Source: Mesorhizobium sp. WSM3859 (GTDB taxonomy: Bacteria; Pseudomonadota; Alphaproteobacteria; Rhizobiales; Rhizobiaceae). From it: DNA of 64,000 nt. The translations under genes were made by a program, and so were the position numbers. Below are positions 50,351-59,508 of this stretch, one piece after another. Below the pieces are notes generated by a model. It made no database searches. It saw only the letters and a program-made list of their open reading frames with translations, and was not told where the DNA came from. The stretch is taken from contig NZ_NSGG01000014.1 in NCBI RefSeq assembly GCF_002295065.1, forward strand, positions 62,001 to 126,000. The letters run 5' to 3'. The first letter of the stretch is position 1; each line of letters opens with the position of its first letter.

Positions 50351-52558
50351 ATGGACGCGAAAACCGACGACAACAGCGCTGGCAAATGCCCGGTGGCGCA
50401 TGGATCCGCACGGACCAACCGCGACTGGTGGCCGAACCAGCTCGACCTTTCCGTTCTCCACCAGCAGTCGAACCTGTCGGACCCGATGGGTGAAGATTTC
50501 GACTACGCCAAGGAGTTCGCGACCCTCGACCTCGATGCGGTGATCGCAGACCTCACCAAGGTCATGACGGATTCGCAGGACTGGTGGCCGGCCGACTTCG
50601 GCCATTATGGGCCGCTCTTCATCCGCATGGCCTGGCACAGCGCCGGCACCTATCGCATCGGCGACGGCCGCGGCGGCGCCGGTGCCGGTCAGCAGCGCTT
50701 CGCGCCGCTGAACAGCTGGCCGGACAACGCCAACCTCGACAAGGCACGCCGGCTGCTGTGGCCGGTCAAGCAGAAATACGGCCGCAAGATCTCCTGGGCC
50801 GACCTTCTGATCCTCACCGGCAACGTCGCGTTGGAATCGATGGGCTTCAAGACCTTCGGCTTCGCCGGCGGCCGCGCCGATGTGTGGGAGCCGGAGCAGG
50901 ACGTCGACTGGGGTTCCGAGGCAAAGTGGCTTGGCGACGAGCGCTATTCGGGCGATCGCGAGCTGAGCGGCCATCTCGGCGCCGTGCAGATGGGCCTGAT
51001 CTACGTCAACCCGGAAGGCCCGAACGGCAAGCCGGACCCGATCGCGGCGGCGCGCGACATCCGCGAGACCTTCAGCCGCATGGCGATGAACGACGAGGAA
51101 ACCGTGGCGCTGATCGCCGGCGGCCACACCTTCGGCAAGACGCATGGCGCCGGCGATGCCTCGCTGGTGGGCGCCGAGCCGGAAGGCGCCGGCATCGAGG
51201 CGCAGGGCCTCGGCTGGTCGAGCAAACACGCTTCCGGCATCGCCGGCGACGCCATCACCTCGGGTCTCGAGGTGACCTGGACGACGACGCCGACCAAATG
51301 GAGCAACAATTTCTTCGACAACCTATTCAACTATGAATGGGAGCTGACGAAGAGCCCGGCGGGCGCCCATCAGTGGACGCCGAAGGGCGGCGCCGGCACC
51401 GGCACGGTTCCGGACGCGCACAATCCCTCCAAGCGTCACGCGCCGGCCATGCTCACCACCGACCTCGCGCTGCGCTTCGATCCGGCATATGAGAAGATCT
51501 CGCGCCGCTTCCATGAGCATCCGGAACAGTTCGCCGATGCCTTCGCCCGCGCCTGGTTCAAGCTCACTCACCGCGACATGGGCCCGGTCGTGCGCTATCT
51601 CGGCCCGCTCGTGCCGAAGGAAGAGCTGATCTGGCAGGATCCGATCCCGGCCATCGACCACGAGCTGGTGAGCGAGGCCGACATCGCTTCGCTCAAGGCC
51701 AAGATCCTGGCCTCCGGCCTCTCGGTTTCCGAGCTGGTCTCGACCGCCTGGGCTTCCGCCTCGACCTTCCGCGGCTCCGACAAGCGCGGCGGCGCCAATG
51801 GCGGCCGCGTCCGCTTGAGCCCGCAGAAGGACTGGGAGGTCAACGAGCCGGCTCAACTCGCCAAGGTGCTGGGCAAGCTCGAAACCATCCAGAAGGAGTT
51901 CAACGCGGCCCAGACCGGCGACAAGAAGGTCTCCATTGCCGATCTCATCGTGCTTGGCGGCGTTGCCGCGGTCGAAAAGGCGGCGAATGACGGCGGCACC
52001 GAGGTGAAGGTGCCCTTCACGCCAGGCCGCATGGACGCCTCGCAGGAGCAGACGGACGTCGCCTCCTTCGCTGCGCTGGAGCCGAAAGTCGACGGCTTCC
52101 GCAATTACAGCAGAGGCAGGCTGCCGATGTCGGTCGAGGCGATGCTTGTCGACCGCGCTCAGTTGCTGACGCTGACGGCGCCAGAACTGACCGTACTGGT
52201 CGGCGGCCTGCGTGTGCTCGGCGCCAATGCCGGCGGCTCCAAGCACGGCGTCTTCACCAACAGACCGGGCCAGCTCACCAACGACTTCTTCGTCAACCTG
52301 CTCTCGATGGCGACCGTCTGGGATCCGGCGGCCGGCTCGGAGCCGGGTTCGGATGAAGTCTACGAGGCGCGCGACCGCAAGACCAGAGAAGTGAAGTGGA
52401 CCGGCACCCGCGCCGACCTCATCTTCGGCTCGCACGCGCAGCTGCGCGCGCTCTCCGAGGTCTATGGTTCAAGCGACGCCAAGGCGAAATTCGTCAAGGA
52501 CTTCGTCAAGGCCTGGACGAAGGTGATGAACGCCGACCGCTTCGACATGGCGAAATAA
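50351..52558 (+). CDS. katG: Catalase-peroxidase
   Basis: A 735-residue KatG with both domains. Distal residues Arg92, Trp95 and His96 are in IRMAWHSAGTYR, the proximal His259 in AGGHTFGKTHG, and the Met-Tyr-Trp adduct would be Trp95, Tyr218 (GLIYVNPEG) and Met244 (FSRMAMND). It removes H2O2 in the cytoplasm by catalase and peroxidase reactions. It is divergent from oxyR and ends in a strong terminator. Confidence 0.96.
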   Translation: MDAKTDDNSAGKCPVAHGSARTNRDWWPNQLDLSVLHQQSNLSDPMGEDFDYAKEFATLDLDAVIADLTKVMTDSQDWWPADFGHYGPLFIRMAWHSAGTYRIGDGRGGAGAGQQRFAPLNSWPDNANLDKARRLLWPVKQKYGRKISWADLLILTGNVALESMGFKTFGFAGGRADVWEPEQDVDWGSEAKWLGDERYSGDRELSGHLGAVQMGLIYVNPEGPNGKPDPIAAARDIRETFSRMAMNDEETVALIAGGHTFGKTHGAGDASLVGAEPEGAGIEAQGLGWSSKHASGIAGDAITSGLEVTWTTTPTKWSNNFFDNLFNYEWELTKSPAGAHQWTPKGGAGTGTVPDAHNPSKRHAPAMLTTDLALRFDPAYEKISRRFHEHPEQFADAFARAWFKLTHRDMGPVVRYLGPLVPKEELIWQDPIPAIDHELVSEADIASLKAKILASGLSVSELVSTAWASASTFRGSDKRGGANGGRVRLSPQKDWEVNEPAQLAKVLGKLETIQKEFNAAQTGDKKVSIADLIVLGGVAAVEKAANDGGTEVKVPFTPGRMDASQEQTDVASFAALEPKVDGFRNYSRGRLPMSVEAMLVDRAQLLTLTAPELTVLVGGLRVLGANAGGSKHGVFTNRPGQLTNDFFVNLLSMATVWDPAAGSEPGSDEVYEARDRKTREVKWTGTRADLIFGSHAQLRALSEVYGSSDAKAKFVKDFVKAWTKVMNADRFDMAK

Positions 52559-52582
52559 AGTCGTACCTCCCAAGCAAAAAAA

Positions 52583-52608
52583 GGCGCGGGTCATGCCCGC
52601 GCCTTTTT
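52583..52608 (+). terminator. Rho-independent terminator of katG
   Basis: GGCGCGGG (52583-52590) pairs with CCCGCGCC (52596-52603) around TCATG, flanked by an A-run before and five T after. It works in principle in both directions. Confidence 0.85.
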
Positions 52609-52622
52609 ACTTGTTCGACCGA

Positions 52623-52670
52623 AGCAATTCCAGGAAAAGTGTTCCGCGGTTTTCCGTCCGGAATTGCTTC
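52623..52670. repeat. REP-like element, GCAATTCC/GGAATTGC family, copy 3
   Basis: GAAGCAATTCC (52621-52631) pairs with GGAATTGCTTC (52660-52670). The interior AAAAGTGTTCCGCGGTTTTC is the reference core for the family. It lies between the katG terminator and the aquaporin stop. Confidence 0.75.
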
Positions 52671-52686
52671 AAACGAAAAAGACCGA

Positions 52687-53364
52687 TCAGTCTTTTTCGA
52701 AAATGCCGGCCTTTGCGACGACGCCGGCGATCGCTCCGCCGATCAGCGGCGCGACGATGAACAGCCAGAGCTGGCTGAGCGCAGCACCGCCCGAAAACAG
52801 CGCCGGGCCGATCGAGCGCGCCGGATTGACCGAGGTGCCGGTCACCGGGATCACGGCGAAGTGGATGCCGGCCAGCGTCAGGCCGATGACCAGTCCGGCG
52901 AAGGCGGTTGTGTGCTTGGCGTTGGTGACGCCGAGGATGACGGTGACGAAGGTTAAGGTGCCGATCAGCTCCCACAGGAAGGCCGAGCTCACGCCCCATT
53001 TCGCCTCATCCCAGCCATTGGCGCCGAAGCCCCCGGTATGGCCGCCGGCCTGGCCGGAAACGATGATCCACAGCGCCAGCGAGGCTATGATGGCGCCGAC
53101 GATCTGCGCGATCCAGTAGGGGACGACGTCCTTGGCCGGCATCCGCCCCGCCAGGAACACGCCGAGCGTCACCGCCGGATTGAGATGCGCGCCCGAGATC
53201 GGGCCGATCGCATAGGCCGCGGCGATCAGGCCGATGCCGAACGCCAGGCCGATGCCTTCCTGTCCGAGCGGCAGCGCGCCGCCGAAACCACCCGTGACCA
53301 CTGAGGCCGTGCCGATGAACACCAACAAAAACGTGCCGAGAACTTCTGCCAGATAAGTCTTCAT
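52687..53364 (-). CDS. aqpZ: Aquaporin Z
   Basis: A 225-residue MIP-family channel with six membrane helices and two NPA boxes, SGAHLNPAVT (62-64) and TGTSVNPARS (180-182). His168 (GIHFA) and Arg183 match the narrow water-selective filter of AqpZ, which argues against a glycerol facilitator. It allows rapid water flow across the inner membrane. The ATG at 53364 has GAGGAGAGG upstream; the longer frame is rejected. Confidence 0.93.
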   Translation of the reverse strand: MKTYLAEVLGTFLLVFIGTASVVTGGFGGALPLGQEGIGLAFGIGLIAAAYAIGPISGAHLNPAVTLGVFLAGRMPAKDVVPYWIAQIVGAIIASLALWIIVSGQAGGHTGGFGANGWDEAKWGVSSAFLWELIGTLTFVTVILGVTNAKHTTAFAGLVIGLTLAGIHFAVIPVTGTSVNPARSIGPALFSGGAALSQLWLFIVAPLIGGAIAGVVAKAGIFEKD

Positions 53365-53697
53365 TGCCCTCTCCTCATAGGATCCGTCGAAACCGCGTTT
53401 CCCGCGCCGCGAATCACTGCTGGAAGAGTATTCCCGCGGACAAGACTTGGAAAGCTGAGAGGTTAAGCCGGTGGGCTTTCTTGCGGGCGTCAAATCAAGA
53501 ACATTAGAAGTCTTTTATGTTCTCATCGATTGTTTTTGTTTCCTGGCTCAGCCGCTCACCCTGGAAAAATCGTTCGGCCAAGTCGTCCGGTCTTGAAACG
53601 CTATTTCATCGGCAAACCGAACGGAACTGTTTCAATCCTGGCCTGAAAGGCTTTATGAGCGGGCTGGAACCGATTTGTAACAGCTACGGAAAACGGG
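53365..53697. other. Gene-free divergent stretch (aquaporin/RNA methyltransferase)
   Basis: No supported ORF. It holds a dyad AGAACAT (53498-53504) and ATGTTCT (53517-53523) with a 12-base spacer, in an AT-richer zone that probably contains both promoters. Confidence 0.45.
53498..53523. promoter_or_regulatory. Dyad AGAACAT-N12-ATGTTCT
   Basis: Perfect 7-bp arms in the divergent region about 134 bases upstream of the aquaporin start. AGAAC/GTTCT half-sites recall the SOS-type GTTC box of alphaproteobacteria (GAAC-N7-GTTC), but the spacing is wrong for LexA. Function unknown. Confidence 0.35.
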
Positions 53698-54987
53698 ATG
53701 CGACTGGGCGGAAGGCTGGCGGCGGCCATCGAGGTTCTTGAAGACATCGGCCGGCGCCATCGGCCGGTGGCGGACGCCTTGCGCGACTGGGGACTGTCGC
53801 ATCGCTTTGCCGGCGGCGGCGATCGCGCGGCAATCGGCAACATCGTCTATGACGCGCTGCGCCGCAAACGCTCGGCCGGCTGGCTGTTCGGCGAGGACAC
53901 GCCGCGCGCCATCGGCTTCGGCGCCCTGCTGCTCGAATGGGGGCAGACGGCGCGGTCGCTCAACCAAGCGCTGGACGGCGACAAGTTCGCACCGCCGCTG
54001 CTCAACGCCGCCGAGTTGAAGGTCGCGGCCGAGCGCAGGCTCACCGATGCACCCGAGGCCGTGCGGGCGGATGTCCCGGACTGGTGCGCGCCGCTGCTCG
54101 AGCAAGCCTATGGCGACGGCTGGGTCGAGGAAGGCGCGGCGCTCGCCCAGCGTCCGCCGCTGGACCTCAGGGTCAACACGCTCCAGGCCGATCCCGCCAA
54201 GGTGCTGGCAGAACTCCAGGGCACGGGCGCCGCACCTGCGGCGATCGCGCCGCACGGCATCCGCATCCCGCCCATCGATGGCGACGGCAGGCACCCGAAC
54301 GTGCAGGCCGAGCCCGCCTTCCAGAAAGGCTGGTTCGAGGTGCAGGACGAAGGCTCGCAACTCGCCGCCGCACTTGCCGGCGCCGAGCCCGGCATGCAGG
54401 TGCTCGATTATTGCGCCGGCGCCGGCGGCAAGACGCTGGCGCTGTCGGCCGAGATGGACAATCGGGGCCAGCTCTTTGCCCATGACGCGGAGAAGGTGCG
54501 GCTGGCGCCGATCTTCGAGCGCATCCGCCGTTCGCACAACCGCAACATCCAGGTCGTCAGCAAGCCGGCGGAGCTTGCGCCGCTCACCAAGCATATGGAC
54601 CTCGTGCTGATCGACGCGCCCTGCACCGGCAGCGGCACCTGGCGTCGCCGCCCGGACGCCAAATGGCGATTGACCGAGCGGCAGCTCGATGCCCGAAGGG
54701 GAGAGCAGCAAGCGATCCTCGATACGGCCCAGGCCTTCGTCAAGCCGGGCGGCTTGCTGGTCTACATCACCTGCTCGGTGTTCGACGCCGAAAACGGCGA
54801 GCAGGTCCAGGCGTTCCGCGAACGCCATGAAGACTTTGCGCCGGTCGATCACCGCCAGCTCTGGGACAGCCGCTTCCCCGGCCATGAAGGAGCCGCGCGC
54901 ATTGCCGGCAACGGTGGTATCTCGCTGTCGCCGGCGCTGAGTGGCACCGACGGGTTTTATTTCCACGCCTTGCGCAGGGCGGCCTGA
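53698..54987 (+). CDS. RsmB/NOP2/Sun-family RNA (cytosine-5) methyltransferase
   Basis: The 429-residue protein has an N-terminal helical NusB-like part (about 1-130) and a Rossmann methyltransferase domain. VLDYCAGAGGKTLALSAEM binds SAM, DAPCTGSGTWRRRPD has the motif IV Cys and YITCSVFDAENGEQ the motif VI Cys that attacks the base. The target is probably rRNA C5 positions as for RsmB. Codon use matches the genome. A 74-codon frame overlapping its start is not supported. Confidence 0.9.
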   Translation: MRLGGRLAAAIEVLEDIGRRHRPVADALRDWGLSHRFAGGGDRAAIGNIVYDALRRKRSAGWLFGEDTPRAIGFGALLLEWGQTARSLNQALDGDKFAPPLLNAAELKVAAERRLTDAPEAVRADVPDWCAPLLEQAYGDGWVEEGAALAQRPPLDLRVNTLQADPAKVLAELQGTGAAPAAIAPHGIRIPPIDGDGRHPNVQAEPAFQKGWFEVQDEGSQLAAALAGAEPGMQVLDYCAGAGGKTLALSAEMDNRGQLFAHDAEKVRLAPIFERIRRSHNRNIQVVSKPAELAPLTKHMDLVLIDAPCTGSGTWRRRPDAKWRLTERQLDARRGEQQAILDTAQAFVKPGGLLVYITCSVFDAENGEQVQAFRERHEDFAPVDHRQLWDSRFPGHEGAARIAGNGGISLSPALSGTDGFYFHALRRAA

Positions 54988-55076
54988 GCGCGACTTTGCT
55001 GCGCTGCAACATAAAAGATTGCCTGTGCTGCCTGCCTCTGCAATAAGCTTCGCCAGCAAAACGTGAGGCGGAGACC

Positions 55077-55535
55077 ATGGCAGCCAAGATCGTACCCGCT
55101 CCCGACTTCGAGGAACGCGTCAGGGCCTCCTTTGCCCGGCAGAGGGCAATGGCGACGATCGGCGCCGAATTGACCCTGGTGACGCCCGGCATCATCGAGA
55201 TCGAGATGCCGTATTCGGCAGCACTCACCCAGCAGCACGGTTTCCTGCATGCCGGCGTTATCTCTACCGCCTTGGACTCCGCCTGCGGCTACGCGGCCTT
55301 TTCGTTGATGCCGGAAAATTCCGGCGTGCTGACCATCGAGTTCAAGGTCAACTTGCTGGCGCCGGGCAGGGGCGAGCGCTTCCTGTTCCGCGGCTCCGTG
55401 ACCAAGCCCGGCCGCACCATCATCGTCGCCGACGGCCAGGCTTACGCCTTTGCCGCCGACGGCGAGGCCAAGCTGATCGCCACCATGACCGGCACGATGA
55501 TGACGGTGGTCGGTCGCGACGGGATTGAAGGTTGA
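55077..55535 (+). CDS. PaaI-like hotdog-fold thioesterase
   Basis: A 152-residue hotdog-domain protein: HGFLHAGVISTALDSACGYAA contains the family helix (given here whole at 20 or fewer as HGFLHAGVISTALDSACGY) and VNLLAPGRGERFLFRG the late strand. It probably hydrolyses an acyl-CoA thioester. It lies three bases before the nucleosidase gene and shares its operon, so these may be co-expressed with guaA downstream. Confidence 0.85.
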   Translation: MAAKIVPAPDFEERVRASFARQRAMATIGAELTLVTPGIIEIEMPYSAALTQQHGFLHAGVISTALDSACGYAAFSLMPENSGVLTIEFKVNLLAPGRGERFLFRGSVTKPGRTIIVADGQAYAFAADGEAKLIATMTGTMMTVVGRDGIEG

Positions 55536-55538
55536 TCC

Positions 55539-56177
55539 ATGGCGGGCACAGTTCAGATTGCAGGCACGGCTGTTCTCTTCGTCATGGCGGCGGAGGCCGA
55601 ATACGGCCCGCATCTGAAAAACCTGTTCACGCCGCTGATGACCGGCGTCGGTCCGGTCGAGGCCGCTGTGCGGCTGAGCGCGGAACTCGCGGCGTCGAAG
55701 GCCGAGGGAGCGCTTCCGGACCTGATCGTCTCGTTGGGCTCGGCCGGCAGCCGCAGACTGGAGCAGGCCGAAATCTACCAGGCCGTGTCGGCCAGCTATC
55801 GCGACATGGACGCTTCGCCGCTCGGCTTCGAGAAAGGGGCGACGCCTTTCCTAGACCTGCCGGTGACGGTGCCGCTGCCGTTCGTCATCCCGGGCATCAG
55901 GACCGCCTCGCTCTCGACCGGCGGCGCGATCGTCTCCGGCGCCGCTTATGACGCCATCGATGCCGACATGGTCGACATGGAGACCTTCGCCTGCCTGCGA
56001 GCCTGCCAGCTCTTCGGCGTGCCGCTGATCGGCTTGCGCGGCATTTCCGACGGCGCGGCCGATCTCAGGCACGTCAACGACTGGACGGAATACCTGCACA
56101 TCATCGATGAGAAGCTGGCCGCGGCCATCGGCTTGCTGGAACAGGCGATCGGATCCGGCGCGATCCAACTGGCATAG
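55539..56177 (+). CDS. mtnN: 5'-methylthioadenosine/S-adenosylhomocysteine nucleosidase
   Basis: A 212-residue nucleoside phosphorylase-fold protein. MAAEAEYG has the catalytic Glu19, VDMETFACLRAC the ribose-binding Met-Glu pair and GISDGAAD the adenine-binding Asp. It cleaves MTA and SAH to adenine and a thio-sugar, clearing products of methylation and polyamine synthesis. It lies 68 bases before guaA. Confidence 0.87.
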   Translation: MAGTVQIAGTAVLFVMAAEAEYGPHLKNLFTPLMTGVGPVEAAVRLSAELAASKAEGALPDLIVSLGSAGSRRLEQAEIYQAVSASYRDMDASPLGFEKGATPFLDLPVTVPLPFVIPGIRTASLSTGGAIVSGAAYDAIDADMVDMETFACLRACQLFGVPLIGLRGISDGAADLRHVNDWTEYLHIIDEKLAAAIGLLEQAIGSGAIQLA

Positions 56178-56245
56178 GGGCAAAGGACGGAAAGCCGCAG
56201 CGCACAGCCATTGCGCCGACTCGTTTCTTTCTCTAAAGGCTCGCC

Positions 56246-57823
56246 ATGACGACAGCCAATCATCCCAGCGCCGTTCTGCCCGACACTGTCCTGATCATCG
56301 ATTTCGGCAGCCAGTTCACGCAGCTCATCGCCCGCCGCATCCGCGAGAGCGGCGTCTTTTCTGAGATCGTGCCGTTCCAATCGGCCGAAGCTGCCTTCAA
56401 GCGCGTCAATCCGAAAGCGGTGATCCTGTCGGGCGGCCCGGCCTCGACCACCGACATCGGCAGCCCGCGCGCGCCGCAGATCGTATTCGACGCCGGTGTG
56501 CCGGTGCTGGGCATCTGCTACGGCCAGATGGCGCTTTGCGTGCAGATGGGCGGCGTCGCCGAAAGCTCCAACCACCGCGAATTCGGTCGCGCCTTCGTCG
56601 AGATCGAGAAGGAAAGTCCGCTGTTCGAGGGCCTGTGGGCGCCCGGCCAGCGCCACCAGGTGTGGATGAGCCATGGCGACCGCGTCATCGAACTGCCGCC
56701 GGGCTTCCAAGTGCTCGGCAAATCGGAAAGCTCGCCCTTCGCCATCTTCGGCGATATCGAGCGCAAGATGTACGGCATCATGTTCCATCCGGAAGTGGTG
56801 CACACGCCGGACGGCGCGAGGCTGCTCAGGAACTTCGTCCACAACATCGCCGGCATCGAGGGCGACTGGACGATGCGCGCCTATCGCGAGCACGCCGTGG
56901 AAACGATCCGCAAGCAGGTCGGCAAGGGCAAGGTGATTTGCGCGCTCTCGGGCGGCGTCGACTCTTCCGTCGCGGCGCTCTTGATCCATGAAGCGATCGG
57001 CGACCAGCTGACCTGCATCCTCGTCGACCACGGCCTGATGCGCAAGGACGAGGCCCAAAGCGTGGTGGAGATGTTCCGCCAGCACTACAATTTGCCGCTA
57101 ATCCTGGTCGATGCCTCCGACCGCTTCATCTCGGCGCTGGAAGGCGAGGCCGACCCCGAGAAGAAACGCAAGACCATCGGCCGCCTGTTCATCGAAGTGT
57201 TCGAGGAAGAGGCGAAGAAGCTCGGCGGCGCCGATTTCCTGGCCCAGGGCACGCTCTATCCCGATGTCATCGAGAGCGTTTCCTTCTCCGGCGGCCCGTC
57301 GGTGACGATCAAGTCACACCACAATGTCGGCGGCCTGCCCGAGCGCATGAACATGAAGCTGGTCGAGCCGCTGCGCGAATTGTTCAAGGACGAGGTGAGG
57401 GCGCTGGGCAAGGAGCTCGGCCTGCCCGAGAGCTTCATCGGCCGCCATCCCTTCCCAGGCCCGGGGCTTGCCATCCGCTGCCCGGGCGGCATCACGCGCG
57501 AGAAGCTGGAGATCCTGCGCGAGGCCGATGCCATCTATCTCGACGAGATCCGCAAGGCCGGCCTCTACGACGCCATCTGGCAGGCCTTCGCCGTGCTGCT
57601 TCCGGTGCAGACGGTCGGCGTCATGGGCGACGGCCGTACCTACGAGTTCGTCTGCGCGCTGCGCGCCGTGACCTCCGTCGACGGCATGACAGCCGACTTC
57701 TACCACTACGACATGAACTTCCTCGGCGCCGCCGCCACCCGCATCATCAACGAGGTGAAAGGCATCAACCGCGTCGTCTACGACGTGACCTCGAAGCCGC
57801 CGGGGACCATCGAGTGGGAATAG
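56246..57823 (+). CDS. guaA: GMP synthase (glutamine-hydrolysing)
   Basis: A 525-residue two-domain enzyme. The GATase domain has GICYGQMALCVQ (Cys91) and MFHPEVVHT (His), the ATP-pyrophosphatase domain has ALSGGVDSSVAALL, and the C-terminal dimerisation part ends SKPPGTIEWE. It aminates XMP to GMP. The ATG at 56246 fits the family start. Confidence 0.96.
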   Translation: MTTANHPSAVLPDTVLIIDFGSQFTQLIARRIRESGVFSEIVPFQSAEAAFKRVNPKAVILSGGPASTTDIGSPRAPQIVFDAGVPVLGICYGQMALCVQMGGVAESSNHREFGRAFVEIEKESPLFEGLWAPGQRHQVWMSHGDRVIELPPGFQVLGKSESSPFAIFGDIERKMYGIMFHPEVVHTPDGARLLRNFVHNIAGIEGDWTMRAYREHAVETIRKQVGKGKVICALSGGVDSSVAALLIHEAIGDQLTCILVDHGLMRKDEAQSVVEMFRQHYNLPLILVDASDRFISALEGEADPEKKRKTIGRLFIEVFEEEAKKLGGADFLAQGTLYPDVIESVSFSGGPSVTIKSHHNVGGLPERMNMKLVEPLRELFKDEVRALGKELGLPESFIGRHPFPGPGLAIRCPGGITREKLEILREADAIYLDEIRKAGLYDAIWQAFAVLLPVQTVGVMGDGRTYEFVCALRAVTSVDGMTADFYHYDMNFLGAAATRIINEVKGINRVVYDVTSKPPGTIEWE

Positions 57824-57884
57824 GGGGATCCATACGAACTTCGCGGCTCGCAGGGCATATCGGCATGAGACGCGCGCTGACGAA

Positions 57885-57911
57885 GGTCAGGCTCACCCGG
57901 ATGGGCTGACC
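57885..57911 (+). terminator. Stem-loop downstream of guaA
   Basis: GGTCAG (57885-57890) pairs with CTGACC (57906-57911), with CCC/GGG pairing inside. It lies 62 bases past guaA without a T-run. The convergent VOC gene ends at 58019. The rest of the gap shows nothing. Confidence 0.35.
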
Positions 57912-58018
57912 GCCGGCGCGGTCGATCCGGCATGTCGCGGCTGTGCATTCGTCCAACCCGTCCTACAACGTCAGCACCGCCGCGACTTAACTGATGCGGG
58001 TCCCTTTTCGCGCCCTGA

Positions 58019-58549
58019 TCAGTCCTCGTCCTGCCACCTGCGCAGATCCGTCTGGTCATGATAGGCCATGCGATCCGGCGTGGTGATGAATTCCATCGTC
58101 GTGCCCCACGGCATGCGGCAGTAGCAGACCTTGTTTCCAGGACCTTTCTCGGTTGCATAGGGAATAGCGCGCGGCGCGGTGAGGGGTGTGCCTCCCGCCT
58201 TCTCGAAGCGCTCGACCGAAGCGTCGATGTCGTCGGTGTAGAGAGCGAAGTGCGTAATGCCGAAGTCGCTCGCCCGGACCGGCTGCGCTTGTTCGGGACC
58301 GTGCATTTCGAAGAGCTCGATGTCGGGTCCGGTTCCGATCTTGACCATCGCCTGCGCACGCACGACCGTTCCGGGGAAAGCGCCGACGGCTCGCTCGAAT
58401 TCGGATCCCTGCCGCGGCGGATCCTGCGGTCCGAAGGACTGGTAGATCACCTGGCCGCCGAAAGCTTCCACCAGGGACGATTTTGCTGCTTCGATGTCGG
58501 GCACCGTGATGCCGATATGATTGACGCCGCGAATGACGGGTGCGGTCAT
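58019..58549 (-). CDS. VOC (glyoxalase/dioxygenase superfamily) protein
   Basis: The 176-residue protein has two betaalphabetabetabeta modules: VNHIGITVPDIEAAKS near the start (first metal His), and ITHFALYTDDIDASVERFEK in the second half. PWGTTMEFITTPD ends with the metal Glu. Substrates range from methylglyoxal adducts to aromatic diols; none can be chosen. GGAGA precedes the ATG at 58549. It begins a run of minus-strand enzymes with an alpha/beta hydrolase. Confidence 0.83.
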   Translation of the reverse strand: MTAPVIRGVNHIGITVPDIEAAKSSLVEAFGGQVIYQSFGPQDPPRQGSEFERAVGAFPGTVVRAQAMVKIGTGPDIELFEMHGPEQAQPVRASDFGITHFALYTDDIDASVERFEKAGGTPLTAPRAIPYATEKGPGNKVCYCRMPWGTTMEFITTPDRMAYHDQTDLRRWQDED

Positions 58550-58609
58550 GACAGTCTCCATTCTTGTTTGGTCGATCCGCCCGGCCCACGACGGCGCGGG
58601 CGCAGAGTT

Positions 58610-59458
58610 TCAATTGGCCTTGAGGAAATCGATCAGAGCGGCTGCGACTTCATTCGGCCGCTCGTCAGCGACATAGTGGCTGCACCGCGCAATCGAGCCG
58701 CCCGTCACATTGCTGGCGAACTCCTTGAGCATGGGGACCATCTGCGCACCGAAGCGCTGGTCCCCGCCGAGACCTAGCACCGGTATCTGGAGCGGTCGCT
58801 TCTTGTACTCGAGTGCAGTCGCATGATCGGCCGCGAGGGTGCGATACCATTCCATGCCGCCGCGCGTGCGGCCAGGAAGCGCCATTGCTTTCGCGTAGAT
58901 CTCGATGTCAGCCGGATTGAAGGTGCTGTGATCGTAGAACCGCTCTGCCATGAAGGTCGAAACATAGTCATATTCACGGCCATGGATCAGGCGCTCGGGC
59001 AGATCCCGGTTCATATGGAAGCTGAAGTGCCAGATCCTTGCAGTCGTCGTCTCCCATTGCGTCCAGCCGGGAAGCGGAACATCAAGGACGGCCAGGTGGG
59101 TAACAGCCTCCCGATAGATGGCGGCCTGCGGCAACGCCACCATTGCGCCAATGTCATGGCCGCACACGGCGTAGCGTTCATGCCCAAGGGCAACCATAAC
59201 CTCGTGCGCGTCGCGCGCCATCGTGGCCTTGTCATAGCCGTCAAGCGGGCAGTCGGAAAAGCCCGCGCCGCGCAGATCCATGGCCACCACGCTGAAATGT
59301 TCGGCCAGCAGCGGCATCACATGGTGCCATTCCCACCATGTTTCCGGCCAGCCGTGAAGCAGAAGGATCGGCGGGCCTGAGCCCCCGGTGACGGTGTTGA
59401 TCCTGATGCCATTCACCGGCACCAACTGCTGGGTAAACCCGTTCAAGGTTGCGATCAT
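58610..59458 (-). CDS. Alpha/beta hydrolase, epoxide hydrolase/haloacetate dehalogenase-like
   Basis: The 282-residue protein has HGWPE (35-39) and the elbow CGHDIGAM, where Asp102 replaces Ser as nucleophile, as in epoxide hydrolases and fluoroacetate dehalogenases. MDLRGAGFSDCP and a late CSHYVADERPNEV (catalytic His) complete the set. An upstream TTG at 59488 with GAGG is an alternative start. It lies between a VOC protein and an SDR, suggesting xenobiotic or secondary-metabolite handling (inference). Confidence 0.86.
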   Translation of the reverse strand: MIATLNGFTQQLVPVNGIRINTVTGGSGPPILLLHGWPETWWEWHHVMPLLAEHFSVVAMDLRGAGFSDCPLDGYDKATMARDAHEVMVALGHERYAVCGHDIGAMVALPQAAIYREAVTHLAVLDVPLPGWTQWETTTARIWHFSFHMNRDLPERLIHGREYDYVSTFMAERFYDHSTFNPADIEIYAKAMALPGRTRGGMEWYRTLAADHATALEYKKRPLQIPVLGLGGDQRFGAQMVPMLKEFASNVTGGSIARCSHYVADERPNEVAAALIDFLKAN

Positions 59459-59508
59459 GATCGCTTTCCAATCGATGTTGACGTTCAAACAGACCTCGCG
59501 GTCAGCGC

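Noticed and set aside
53498..53523. LexA (SOS) box before the RNA methyltransferase
   Set aside because: The alphaproteobacterial box needs GAAC-N7-GTTC; the spacing here is far longer.
53517..53741. 74-codon plus frame before the RNA methyltransferase
   Set aside because: No ribosome site, no motif, and it overlaps the methyltransferase start.
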